Positions 47,881-57,000 of a DNA stretch of 64,000 bases are shown here, one piece after another. The notes under the pieces were generated by a model. The model searched no databases. It had not been told where the DNA came from and saw only the letters and a list, made by a program, of their open reading frames with translations. The stretch's first letter is position 1. Each line of letters opens with the position of its first letter. Source of the DNA: Homalodisca vitripennis (Eukaryota; Arthropoda; Insecta; Hemiptera; Cicadellidae); the NCBI RefSeq assembly GCF_021130785.1, contig NW_025776832.1:207012-271011 (forward strand), in the 5' to 3' direction. The position numbers and the translations under genes are program-made.

Positions 47881-48625
47881 TATTAGTCTAATTTTAATTA
47901 TTCACATTTACAACGTACTCTCCACTTACGCGAGACTTATTAACTCTCACGTGCTTCTATTGTTATAAGAGACAAATATTTCTCAGCTTTGCTATAAATA
48001 ACGTCTGTCTTTTACAGCAACGTATCTTGAGTTTTATACACGGTACCTATACAAATCATGTAACTTTGAAGTTTTAATTTATAAGAGGCACCTTTAATTA
48101 CACTTGATATAGTGGCATAAGTTTTTCTTGTTGGCGTTCTTTTCGTTTAATTAACCCAGGATCTGAAAATGTTTTATGGTAATAGTTATACTACTTTAAT
48201 TAACAATATAAAACTAACAACTTTTTTAGATTGTTGTAATTGTACGAAACATAATACTAACATATGTCTAATTAAATCACCAACTGATTGTAAGTTAAAA
48301 GTTACTTATTAAACTTTTTTAATCAAATTAATGCAATAAAAATCTGAAAAGATTCTGATGAAATTTGAGACTTGCACACAGTGGTTTCTCTTATATGAGA
48401 TTATAATACATGACATTCAAAAATGCATTATTTTTTTCTAGTATTTTAACTATGATTCTTATTACTCCTTCACTGTATATGACGTAATATTACGTACATA
48501 ACTATTGCGTAAAAGTGTCCTACTGCCTTAATATCACGCATCCTTAAGTTTTTCCTCTTTTATTGTGTTTTCTCCCGCAATATTGCGCAAAGAGTATTAC
48601 GGCACCTTTGTGAGTTTTTATAGTT
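47881..48625. other. AT-rich DNA, nothing recognised
   Basis: No gene or repeat recognised. Confidence 0.5.
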
Positions 48626-48745
48626 ACACAGTGCAGACAGCTACCGTGTATTGTTATAAGTCATCCGTCCTGGAGTATTTTTATAGTTTTATTTCTTGTG
48701 ATCATTGTACTATGGAAATATCCGACGCACAAATAGACGATTGGC
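48626..48745 (+). repeat. Dispersed repeat, plus-strand copy (partner at 32379-32510)
   Basis: CAGTGCAGACAG, CTGGAGTATTTTTATAG, TTTTATTTCTTGTGATCATT, GTACTATGGAAATATCC and CACAAATAGACGATTGGC occur in the same order as in the partner. The local frame keeps a related peptide, FYSFISCDHCTMEI. Confidence 0.7.
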
Positions 48746-50510
48746 ATCGTGTTAATATTTTAATATTTTACACACAATAATTACTTACACCTATAAGCAC
48801 TAAGCACCGTACACCCAAGACACTAGGAGGCCTGATGAAACTGTAATCTAAGGTAATCAATAGATTGATTTAAACATTTTTCTGGATAAAGTGTTTTAGA
48901 CTGGCCTTGGCTCCCCTATACCCCTTTCTCAAAATTAAATATTGAACACAAAAAGTTAAAATACTTTTAGGCCTTGCTAAATTCATTTATAAAATTAATG
49001 TTTCTAATTGACTGATGGCTTTTAAAATTAAAAAAGACGTAGATAGTTTTCTTTAATCTTTTATGTCGTCACAAAAATAACTAATACATATTCAGTTGTA
49101 TCATTATACCTCAGTTCTGGTATATACTAAAAAAAACTACTTTTATAGATTATGTTCAGAAAATAAATGGTTTCTCATTAAAACACAAATGTATAAAACG
49201 CACTCCGTATTTCATTCCAATATACAACATATAAATCTGATAGAGCTAGAAGACGCTTTTCAATGATATTGTACTCTCTAATGAGAGAAAAATAAATGTG
49301 TACTATATTTTAAGGATATTACTGCACGTATTTATTATCTATCTTATTACAAATGTAAACTGATATTTTATGCATTTTGGTGGGAATATTATACACATAA
49401 TGTATTCGTTCACATATCTTAAACATTCTTCACTCTTCATTATGCCTTGATTGAGGACCAAAATGTTAAACTTCAAAATTCAGTATACCTCAAGATCAAT
49501 GCTAAACAGCCTGCATGCCCACACAAGCACCCCACCAGTTATATGTAATTGTGGTTTTTTTTTGTAAAACTGTACAGTGTTACCAAGCGTTAAAAGAGGA
49601 ATGATTAAAACCCACAGCGGAGGCCGGGTTGAAATATTAGAAACCAAGATCCGCCGGAAAGTGATCGCTACGGGATTACCTCAATCACCTTCCTCCTTTC
49701 TAGGAAATTCAAAAGGATTTTCAGACTTCAGACTTCATCACCTAAATGTTCTTTGACAACCAGAGATTATAGTTCCAAAAATATTAAGAATAAATGTTTC
49801 AACAGCCTTCACCCTGCACACGCTGATTTATTACAATAGAATTTTTTACATTCGAAAAACTCTAATAATCATTGCAAAAGAACCGTTAATGAGATTGCAT
49901 TACAATCTTATAATTCCTTGTTACTGTTTTACTTTTACAATAATACTAGTTTATGTTATTCAAATTTCTATGTTTGATTAATTAATATAAAATAACATTC
50001 AATACACATTGAAATATATCAAATATTATATACTTTCCTAATCTATATTTTCTTAACTATTATTGACATTACATTAATTTGCATTTTACTCTAAGCACAT
50101 TCTTTGTTTGTCATTTAGCCAGAACTCCTAGCACATCTTGTGACAATACAAAGGAACTATTTTCATGAAACATCATCGAGATAAACACAATTGTCCAGTA
50201 AAAGATGGTGATGGAGTTTTTAATCTTAACGTGACACTTAAAAATAAACGTACCACACTCAACATACGATAAAAATGTTAAAATTACTGAGGCTATGTTT
50301 GTAAATAATGTGTGGTTTAAGTACTCATACTTCCAAGTATCCTAGTGCCAATATGAAAAAATACAGGTTTATCGTTTATGTTAAAGTAGCAAGTTAGTTA
50401 TTTTAAATTTGAGGTATTGACGTGTCCTATCCTGCCTTCGTCCTTTTAGGTATATTTAGGACTAATCATAAAGATACATTTAAGTTATGCCAGCAAGTGT
50501 AGGTGTAATA
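48746..50510. other. AT-rich DNA, nothing recognised
   Basis: No gene recognised. About 49590-49700 is less AT-rich but matches nothing I know. Confidence 0.5.
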
Positions 50511-51019
50511 ACTGGATTTATATTCATTTCCCCAATAATGCAGAATTACTGAGCCCGCAAATATGTGTACTATCACTGGATTGATGATTAATTTCCTAAA
50601 AAACCGCAACGTTATCCCGATAAGTATGAATGGGTTCATTGAACGTATAATATTTCTCCCTAACGATGCAGCATTTTTATATGGTTGAGTACGTATATCA
50701 TCACTGGATTCATATTAATTACCCAAACTATACAGAATTTTTATACTGTTGAGTACGTATATCACCACTGGATTCATATTAATTACCCAAACTATACAGA
50801 ATTTTTATACTATTGAGTACGTATATCATCACTGGATTCGAAATAATTTTTCTAACTATACAGGATCCTTATACTGTTGAGTACGTATATCATTACTGGA
50901 TTCATATTAATTACCCAAACTATACAGCATTTTTATACTGTTAAAGTACGTATATCGTCTCTGGATTCATATTAATTACCCAAACTATACAGAATTTTTA
51001 TACTGTTGAGTACGTATAT
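50511..51019. repeat. 64-bp satellite, left arm
   Basis: From about 50683, 64-bp units run GAGTACGTATATCATCACTG, GATTCATATTAATTACCCAA, ACTATACAGAATTTTTATAC. Older, diverged units lie to the left (about 50511-50680). The array is cut at 51019 by the LTR element and resumes after it. Confidence 0.93.
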
Positions 51020-51349
51020 TGTTATATATGAATATTCTTTGTGTCTTTATCTAGTAAGTTTAAATATATTTGCAACAGGTGCACATCACCCCATATGACG
51101 TAATCTGTCGGCTGTTGTAATCGTATGATTTTGAATAAACGGCATTGGCTACTCGAGATCACCTGATCCCCCTCTCCTTTGGTCACTGCCTTGTCCGAGC
51201 ATTCCTTGAGCCGCAGTAGGCAGTCAACTCCCAGTCTCGCTTGCCACACCACCCCTCGTGTGGCCGTGTCTTAAGAAATGTAAAAGTGTTCTTTATTTCG
51301 ATTCACCCGCCCCCGGCATAAGTACTGTTATTTAGATACAAACATAACA
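51020..51349 (+). repeat. 5' LTR
   Basis: Matches 56029-56359 apart from one missing A (GTGCACATC versus GTGCAACATC) and one C/G change (AATCTGTCG versus AATGTGTCG). AATAAA at 51134-51139 is a likely polyadenylation signal. No clear TATA box was picked out. Confidence 0.97.
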
Positions 51350-51350
51350 A

Positions 51351-51366
51351 ATGGCGACGAGGTCGG
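51351..51366 (+). promoter_or_regulatory. Primer-binding site, probably tRNA-Ser
   Basis: TGGCGACGAGGTCGG follows the LTR end after a single A. TGGCGACGAGG is complementary to a 3' end reading CCTCGTCGCCA, which fits a tRNA-Ser (GCT) acceptor end. The match then weakens. Confidence 0.7.
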
Positions 51367-51438
51367 TTAAATTTACATACCGGGCAATGCAACTGTTCGA
51401 TTGTGCCGCGTAGTGTAAATTTCGGACAACACGTGTAA

Positions 51439-51516
51439 ATGTCGGATGACGAAGTGGATTTAGTGCCGTTACTACACAATATCGAACTGCCGGCAACACA
51501 AAAATGTCGGGAATAA
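51439..51516 (+). other. Short upstream ORF overlapping the gag start
   Basis: An ATG at 51439 opens 25 codons (MSDDEVDLVPLLHNIELPAT...) ending at a TAA at 51514-51516, twelve bases past the gag ATG, in another frame. It may damp gag translation, or mark the true N-terminus of gag if a base is wrong near the A run at 51500. Confidence 0.35.
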
Positions 51517-51914
51517 TCGGCGGAATCGGTGAATACGATCAAAATAGTGAGACGTGGTCGTCTTATATCGAGCGCTTCGAACTATTCATCGAGTGCAACA
51601 ATATTAAGGAGGAGAAAAAGGTTAGCACGTTATTAACGGTTGCCGGTGTAAAAACTTACAGTCTATTACGGGATTTATGCACGCCCAATAAGCCGTCTAC
51701 AAAAAGTTTTGACGCATTAGTATCTTTGATTCAAGATCACTTGTATCCAAAACCATCGTTCATAGCCGAGAGGTACAAATTCAGCAAGAGGATTCAGCAC
51801 GAAGGCGAATCAGCAGCAGACTACATCGCCCAGTTAAGGAAGATGTCCACCCATTGTGAATTTGGGACAGTTTTAAAACGATTACCTGCGAGATCGTTTA
51901 GTCTCCGGAATTAG
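51504..51914 (+). CDS. gag: gag, N-terminal part
   Basis: Capsid-like domain of the LTR element, which packages its RNA into cytoplasmic particles. It starts at ATG 51504 (MSGIIGGIGEYD). The segments WSSYIERFELFIECNNI, LLTVAGVKTYSLLRDLC and ESAADYIAQLRKMSTHCEFG are typical of insect and nematode gypsy Gag proteins. The frame runs off after about residue 128: the downstream gag sequence continues one frame over from the CC at 51885-51886, and the last residues before the stop at 51914 are frameshift product. Confidence 0.88.
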   Translation: MSGIIGGIGEYDQNSETWSSYIERFELFIECNNIKEEKKVSTLLTVAGVKTYSLLRDLCTPNKPSTKSFDALVSLIQDHLYPKPSFIAERYKFSKRIQHEGESAADYIAQLRKMSTHCEFGTVLKRLPARSFSLRN

Positions 51915-52419
51915 AAATGAAGCAACAAAACAAAAACTGTTAGGAGAATCCAGCTTGACATTTGACCAAGCAGTTAAAATCATCACGTCAGCAGAAGCCG
52001 CTGAGAAGAATGCAGCAGCCTTGGCGATCAACGGAAGCCGCAACGCCGAGCGACTACAAAAGATGACAGCTCATCACCGCAGTGTAACAGCTGGGAGCAG
52101 AGCATCGGCGGGTGCCGGCGGCGCTACCACACCTGGAAGTCACCACCACAACCCCAAAAGTAGCGCTTCGCACGACTACAAAGTGCAGTGTTCGTGTTGT
52201 GGTAATGTGGGCCATTTGCGCCATCAGTGTCGATTGTTTGGTGTTACGTGTAACGCGTGTGGAAAAAAGAATCACATTGCTAAGGTTTGTCGATCAAAGG
52301 GTAAGCCCCAAAACCAACAATCTAAGTTTTTAAAACACTTTAAAAATAAAAATGATAGTAGACATAATTATGTAGAAGAAGTATGTAGTCAAAACACTGA
52401 TAGTAATGTTGAAACCTGA
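51886..52419 (+). CDS. gag: gag, C-terminal part with two zinc knuckles
   Basis: Continues the capsid domain one frame over from the preceding segment (RNEATKQKLLGES, then FDQAVKIITSAEAAEKN). A Gly/Ser/His-rich linker follows, then two CX2CX4HX4C zinc knuckles that bind element RNA: CSCCGNVGHLRHQC and CNACGKKNHIAKVC. The first ATG inside this frame is 51955, but that is not a true start. Stop at 52417-52419. It overlaps the protease frame by 14 bases. Passing into that frame would need a +1 shift; -1 is the usual direction in this group. Confidence 0.9.
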   Translation: MRDRLVSGIRNEATKQKLLGESSLTFDQAVKIITSAEAAEKNAAALAINGSRNAERLQKMTAHHRSVTAGSRASAGAGGATTPGSHHHNPKSSASHDYKVQCSCCGNVGHLRHQCRLFGVTCNACGKKNHIAKVCRSKGKPQNQQSKFLKHFKNKNDSRHNYVEEVCSQNTDSNVET

Positions 52420-52648
52420 AAGCTATGAGGAAGATATTTCAAATTTATTTAAAATGAATGAAAGGGAAGTTGAGCACATTAAAGTTAGTCCGGTTAAATT
52501 AGAATTAATAGTTAAGGGTAAGCCAATCTATTTTGAGGCTGATACAGGCGCGTCAGTAAGCGTGTGCAGCGAGAAATTTTACAAAGAAAACCTTAATAGT
52601 TGTAAATTATTGCCCACTGACTTATCTCTAAGTTTCGTATACGAATGA
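52406..52648 (+). CDS. pol: pol, protease segment
   Basis: Aspartic protease that cuts the polyprotein. After a charged leader come KLELIVKGKPIYFEADTGAS (catalytic D46-T47-G48) and VSVCSEKFY. The frame ends at a TGA at 52646-52648, while the rest of the domain continues in the next frame from about the AA at 52630-52631. The start of the frame at 52406 overlaps the gag end. No independent ribosome entry is implied; it is expected to be made as part of a Gag-Pol product. Confidence 0.88.
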   Translation: MLKPESYEEDISNLFKMNEREVEHIKVSPVKLELIVKGKPIYFEADTGASVSVCSEKFYKENLNSCKLLPTDLSLSFVYE

Positions 52649-53177
52649 ACCTATAGTTCCGTTAGGGAAAATTGAAGTGGATGTTCAATATCAAGGAGTT
52701 AGCAAATTTCTTGAATTGTTTGTAATCAAGAAAGGAGCTCACCCTCTCATAGGACGAAATTGGCTTCAAAGTCTCGGTGTGGAAATATCTTTCAAAAATA
52801 AAATATTTGACATAAGCAATAAAGACAGTAATCCGGATGTTACGAGTAAACATTGCATTGAATTAACTAAAGATTTGATCAAAGAATTTCCGGAAGTTTT
52901 CAGTGACAAATTAGGTCAATACAAAGGTGAACCAGTTAAATTAAAGTTAAAACCTGACGCCACACCAAGGTATTTTAAGCCACGGTCCATTCCCTTTTCA
53001 CTTAAAACTAAAGTCGAAAAAGAACTAGAAAGGTTAACTGAGGAAAAAGTACTTGTTCCAGTAAAAAGTAGTGACTGGGGCACTCCCATTGTTCCAGTAA
53101 TAAAACCAGACGGAGGAATACGCATTTGCGGAGATTTTAAAGTTACCTTAAATCCATGTTTAGAAGTTGAAAAGTAA
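52632..53177 (+). CDS. pol: pol, protease end and start of reverse transcriptase
   Basis: Opens with the end of the protease fold (LFVIKKGAHPLIGRNWL, with the family's conserved IGRNWL). After a spacer comes the RT N-terminus: KDLIKEFPEVF, LKPDATPRYFKPRSIPF, EKELERLTEEKVLVPVKSSD, WGTPIVPVIKPDGGIRICGD. These are the fingers of a Ty3/gypsy RT. It stops at a TAA at 53175-53177 inside a very conserved stretch, with the next frame picking up at once, so this is a one-base frame break and not a natural end. Confidence 0.9.
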   Translation, partial: VSYTNEPIVPLGKIEVDVQYQGVSKFLELFVIKKGAHPLIGRNWLQSLGVEISFKNKIFDISNKDSNPDVTSKHCIELTKDLIKEFPEVFSDKLGQYKGEPVKLKLKPDATPRYFKPRSIPFSLKTKVEKELERLTEEKVLVPVKSSDWGTPIVPVIKPDGGIRICGDFKVTLNPCLEVEK

Positions 53178-55026
53178 CCCTATCCCCAGAATAGATGAAT
53201 TGTTTAGTTGTTTACAGAAAGGCGAGAAATTCAGTAAAATAGATTTATGCCAAGCTTATATGCAGCTAGAGTTAGATGAAGAATCTAAGAAATTATGCAC
53301 TATCAGTACCCATAAAGGGTTATTCAGTTATCAAAGAATGCCGTTCGGAATTTCTTCCGCAACGAGTATATTTCAGTACAGAATCGAACAGTGTTTACAA
53401 GACTTGTCCAATGTTGTTGTATTTTTAGACGATATATTGATTACAGATGTAAACGATGATCTACACTATCAAAAACTTAGGGAAGTTTGCAAACGCCTAA
53501 GCGAAAATGGTCTCACAGTAAAAAAGAATAAATGCACATTTTTTGCACCTAAAGTGGAGTATTTAGGTTTCTGTATTGACAAAGAAGGGTTGCACACTTC
53601 CGAATCTAAGGTAGAAGCAATTAGGAATGCTCCCATACCTAAAACAGTGACAGAGGTCAAAGCTTTAGTAGGTCTAATTAATTACTACTCAAAGTTCATA
53701 CCAAATTGTTCCACTATACTAAGTCCCATGTACAGTCTTCTTAAGAAGGACACACCTTTTAATTTTGATAAGAATTGTATCGCAGCTTTTGACAAAGTAA
53801 AAGAGTTACTTTCAAACGCACCAATTTTGGCGCATTATGACACTAATTTGCCTTTGAAGTTAGCCGTAGATGCTAGTTCAGTTGGCTTGGGAGCCGTCCT
53901 AAGTGTTATCTCACCAGGTGGTATAGAGAAACCAATAGCCTATCAGTCACGCACACTCTCACAAGCTGAGCGGAACTATTCACAGATAGAGAAAGAAGCT
54001 CTGGCTATCGTGTTTGCAGTCAAAAAGTTTAATCAATACTTGTACGGTCGGAAATTTATTTTGTACACTGATCATAAACCTCTTTTAAGTATCTTTGGAA
54101 ATAAAAAAGGGTTACCTATCTTTGCTGCCGGTCGCATGCAAAGATATGCTTTGTTCCTGTCCGGTTACGAATTTGACATTCAATACGTAAAGACGGAACT
54201 AAATAATGCAGATATGTTATCTAGATTGCCTTTAAGTGTCAATCACAACAATGCTACTGATGAGTTTGCGTGGCAAGGTACATACTTACATTGTATTCAA
54301 GAAAGCTCATTACCTTTGACTTTTGAACATGTAAAATCAGATACACAGAAAGATCCAGTTTTAAGTAAAGTGTATGGCTACATTATGCACGGTTGGCCTA
54401 ATGTCATTCCTGAGGGAAGCGAAGAGCTTACTCCGTATTTCCAGAGACAGAACGAACTGACAGTTGAATTTGGAGTAATTATGTGGGGTTATAAAGTAGT
54501 CGTACCAGTAACTTTAAGGGATTATGTACTTAAAGAGCTTCATTCTAGTCATTTAGGTATTGTGAAAATGAAATCGGTAGCACGCAGCTACGTCTGGTGG
54601 AACGGTATTGATGAACAGATCACAAATATGGCTAACAGTTGTTCTTCCTGTCTCCGGGAACGGAACAACCCGTCAAAGAGTCAATTACATGTTTGGCACT
54701 ATCCTTCCGCTCCCTGGGAACGTATTCATGTAGACTACCTAGGACCTTTTAAAAATAAAATGTATTTAATCGTCATTGACGCTCACTCAAAATGGTTAGA
54801 AGTAGGCGAAGTTAGTTCAACTTCCGCTAAACTAGCTATAAGTTTTCTAAGAGAGCTATTTAGTCGCTTTGGTCTACCTGTTAATTTACATTCTGACAAT
54901 GGACCACCCTTTACCTCATCGGAGTTTAAACAGTTCATGGAAATAAACGGTATAAAACATACTTTCAGTCCAGTGTATCATCCAAAAAGTAATGGCCAAG
55001 CAGAAAAACAGCGTGAAATTTGCTAA
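53167..55026 (+). CDS. pol: pol, RT, RNase H and integrase core
   Basis: Residues about 6-165 are the RT palm: KIDLCQAYMQ (D26), QRMPFGISSA and FLDD (86-89; the catalytic box, with F-L for the usual Y-V/I). Residues 230-355 are RNase H: AVDASSVGLGAVLS (D235), EKEALAIVFAVKKF (E275), YTDHKPL (D302). Residues about 455-500 are the integrase zinc finger with H459, H462, C492 and C495. The catalytic triad is D523 (HVDYLGPF), D577 (SDNGPPF) and E613 (SNGQAE). All catalytic residues are present. The frame ends at 55026 just after the glutamate because of an A run at 55004-55008. The first codon here is TTG and is not a real start. Confidence 0.95.
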   Translation: MKSNPIPRIDELFSCLQKGEKFSKIDLCQAYMQLELDEESKKLCTISTHKGLFSYQRMPFGISSATSIFQYRIEQCLQDLSNVVVFLDDILITDVNDDLHYQKLREVCKRLSENGLTVKKNKCTFFAPKVEYLGFCIDKEGLHTSESKVEAIRNAPIPKTVTEVKALVGLINYYSKFIPNCSTILSPMYSLLKKDTPFNFDKNCIAAFDKVKELLSNAPILAHYDTNLPLKLAVDASSVGLGAVLSVISPGGIEKPIAYQSRTLSQAERNYSQIEKEALAIVFAVKKFNQYLYGRKFILYTDHKPLLSIFGNKKGLPIFAAGRMQRYALFLSGYEFDIQYVKTELNNADMLSRLPLSVNHNNATDEFAWQGTYLHCIQESSLPLTFEHVKSDTQKDPVLSKVYGYIMHGWPNVIPEGSEELTPYFQRQNELTVEFGVIMWGYKVVVPVTLRDYVLKELHSSHLGIVKMKSVARSYVWWNGIDEQITNMANSCSSCLRERNNPSKSQLHVWHYPSAPWERIHVDYLGPFKNKMYLIVIDAHSKWLEVGEVSSTSAKLAISFLRELFSRFGLPVNLHSDNGPPFTSSEFKQFMEINGIKHTFSPVYHPKSNGQAEKQREIC

Positions 55027-55756
55027 AGACAAATTAAAGCGAGCATTTCATGACAATGCAGATGCTAGCGTAGCCTTAAGTAGGATATTGTTTGACTACC
55101 GTAACTCTGTACATAGTACTACCAATGAAACACCAAGCAAGTTAATGTTTGGCAGGAAACTGCGCACCCGGTTGGATCTATTGAGACCAAACATTACCCA
55201 GTTTGTAAATAAGAAACAAGAGGAGAGCAAAAATAGTTTTAATAAAAATATTACTAGGGTAGTATATCCAGGTCAAACTGTATTAATGCGAGATTACAGG
55301 TCAAACAACAAATGGTTGCAAGGTATTGTAAATAAACAAATCAGTCCTGTTATGTATGAAATAGAGTTAAGTTCTGGCATTGTAACGAAACGTCACATAG
55401 ATCAATTGATCGGTCTGAGTGACAGTTCGCTAGACAGAGACTCGAGTGCAGTAGCAGAAACTGTACCGAGAAACGTGGCAACCCCTACTTCCGCATACGC
55501 AGACGTAGACTTGGCAGCGCCGCAATACCAATCGCAATGTAACTCTCCCCCTGCACATGACGTAAATCGATCGCCAGTTGGCATGGCAACCACTACGGCG
55601 AGTGGTGGAAGGTCACTCTCTTCCCCCTCTACCCCGCACCGTACTACACCCGTGTCAGCGTGCGTAAAATCAGCTGTTCTTGACAGCACCTGTCAAAGTC
55701 GGACGCGACGCTATCCTGAGCGCACTAGAAAACCTGTAAATAAACTTGACTTATAA
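55009..55756 (+). CDS. pol: pol, integrase C-terminal part
   Basis: Finishes integrase one frame over: the core's last helices (KDKLKRAFHDNADASVALS), then YRNSVHSTTNETPSKLMFGR, the signature of this lineage. An SH3-like C-terminal domain follows: GQTVLMRDY, WLQGIVNKQISPVMYEIELS and KRHIDQLI. A Ser/Thr/Pro-rich tail ends with RTRRYPERTRKPVNKL, a basic motif common in K02A2.6-like gypsy Pol proteins. The stop at 55754-55756 is natural. No env-like frame follows; about 260 bp of AT-rich DNA leads to the polypurine tract. Confidence 0.92.
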
Positions 55757-56014
55757 TAAAGATGTACTTATTCAGTAATGGTTGGGTATTATGTTATATT
55801 ATGTGTTTTTCTTTTTATTATATTGTGGTTTTATCAAGTGTTTATTTTAATTTAAACTTGTTTAGTGTTTACTCTTTGTCAACTTGTTGTTAATTATAGA
55901 ATCATGTCATATCAGTACTTTATCAATTATTACTTTAAGTATCAAGAGGAAGCATTCAAACTATTGAAGGACAATTAATTTTTTAAATTTGATTTGTTTG
56001 TAATTTCTGAATTT
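55757..56014 (+). other. 3' untranslated part of the LTR element
   Basis: AT-rich with no open frame of note. Its length leaves no room for an envelope gene. Confidence 0.8.
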
Positions 56015-56028
56015 AATAGGGAGGAAAT
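56015..56028 (+). promoter_or_regulatory. Polypurine tract
   Basis: AATAGGGAGGAAAT directly before the 3' LTR, the expected plus-strand primer. Confidence 0.85.
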
Positions 56029-56359
56029 TGTTATATATGAATATTCTTTGTGTCTTTATCTAGTAAGTTTAAATATATTTGCAACAGGTGCAACATCACC
56101 CCATATGACGTAATGTGTCGGCTGTTGTAATCGTATGATTTTGAATAAACGGCATTGGCTACTCGAGATCACCTGATCCCCCTCTCCTTTGGTCACTGCC
56201 TTGTCCGAGCATTCCTTGAGCCGCAGTAGGCAGTCAACTCCCAGTCTCGCTTGCCACACCACCCCTCGTGTGGCCGTGTCTTAAGAAATGTAAAAGTGTT
56301 CTTTATTTCGATTCACCCGCCCCCGGCATAAGTACTGTTATTTAGATACAAACATAACA
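56029..56359 (+). repeat. 3' LTR
   Basis: 331 bp, near identical to the 5' LTR, with AATAAA at 56144-56149. The sequence common to both LTRs ends at CATAACA, after which the flank reads CTGGATATATCATC. Confidence 0.97.
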
Positions 56360-57000
56360 CTGGATATATCATCACTGGATTCGAATTATTTTTTCTAACT
56401 ATACAGGATTTTTATACTGTTGAGTACGTATATCATTACTGGATTCATATTAATTACCCAAAACTATACAGCATTTTTATACTGTTAAGTACGTATATCG
56501 TCTCTGGATTCATATTAATTACCCAAACTATACAGAATTTTTTATACTGTTGAGTACGTATATCATCACTGGATTCGAATTATTTTTTCTAACTATACAG
56601 GATTTTTATACTGTTGAGTACGTATATCATTACTGGATTCATATTAATTACCCAAACTATACAGAATTTTTATACTGTTGAGTACGTATATCATCACTGG
56701 ATTCGAATTATTTTTTCTAACTATACAGGATTTTTATACTGTTGAGTACGTATATCATTACTGGATTCATATTAATTACCCAAACTATACAGAATTTTTA
56801 TACTGTTGAGTACGTATATCATCACTGGATTCGAATTATTTTTTCTAACTATACAGGATTTTTATACTGTTGAGTACGTATATCATTACTGGATTCATAT
56901 TAATTACCCAAACTATACAGCATTTTTATACTGTTGAGTACGTATATCGTCTCTGGATTCATACTAATTATCCTAAAGATACGGCATTTCCATGCTGGTA
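56360..57000. repeat. 64-bp satellite, right arm
   Basis: Five extra bases (56360-56364) precede the resumed array. Two unit types mostly alternate: GATTCGAATTATTTTTTCTA with ACAGGATTTTTATAC, and GATTCATATTAATTACCCAA with ACAGAATTTTTATAC. Together they make a dimer of about 128 bp. The alternation is cleaner here than in the left arm. The array decays after about 56950. Confidence 0.95.

Larger units (their letters stand above)
51020..56359 (+). mobile_element. Ty3/gypsy LTR retrotransposon, near complete
   Basis: A 5.34-kb element with matching LTRs of 330 and 331 bp that begin TGTTATATATG and end CATAACA. It has a primer-binding site, gag with two zinc knuckles, protease, RT, RNase H and integrase in Ty3/gypsy order, a polypurine tract and no env. 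The LTRs differ by only one substitution and one inserted base, so the insertion is recent. The coding part as written is broken into five frames. It sits inside the 64-bp satellite. TATAT lies at 51015-51019 and again at 56365-56369, consistent with a 5-bp target duplication, but five extra bases (CTGGA) separate the 3' LTR from the second copy. Confidence 0.97.

Noticed and set aside
52054..52333. Frames on both strands overlapping gag
   Set aside because: They overlap the zinc-knuckle coding region in other frames and show no motif.
55757..56014. An env gene in the LTR element
   Set aside because: Only about 260 bp of AT-rich, stop-filled sequence lies between the pol stop and the polypurine tract.
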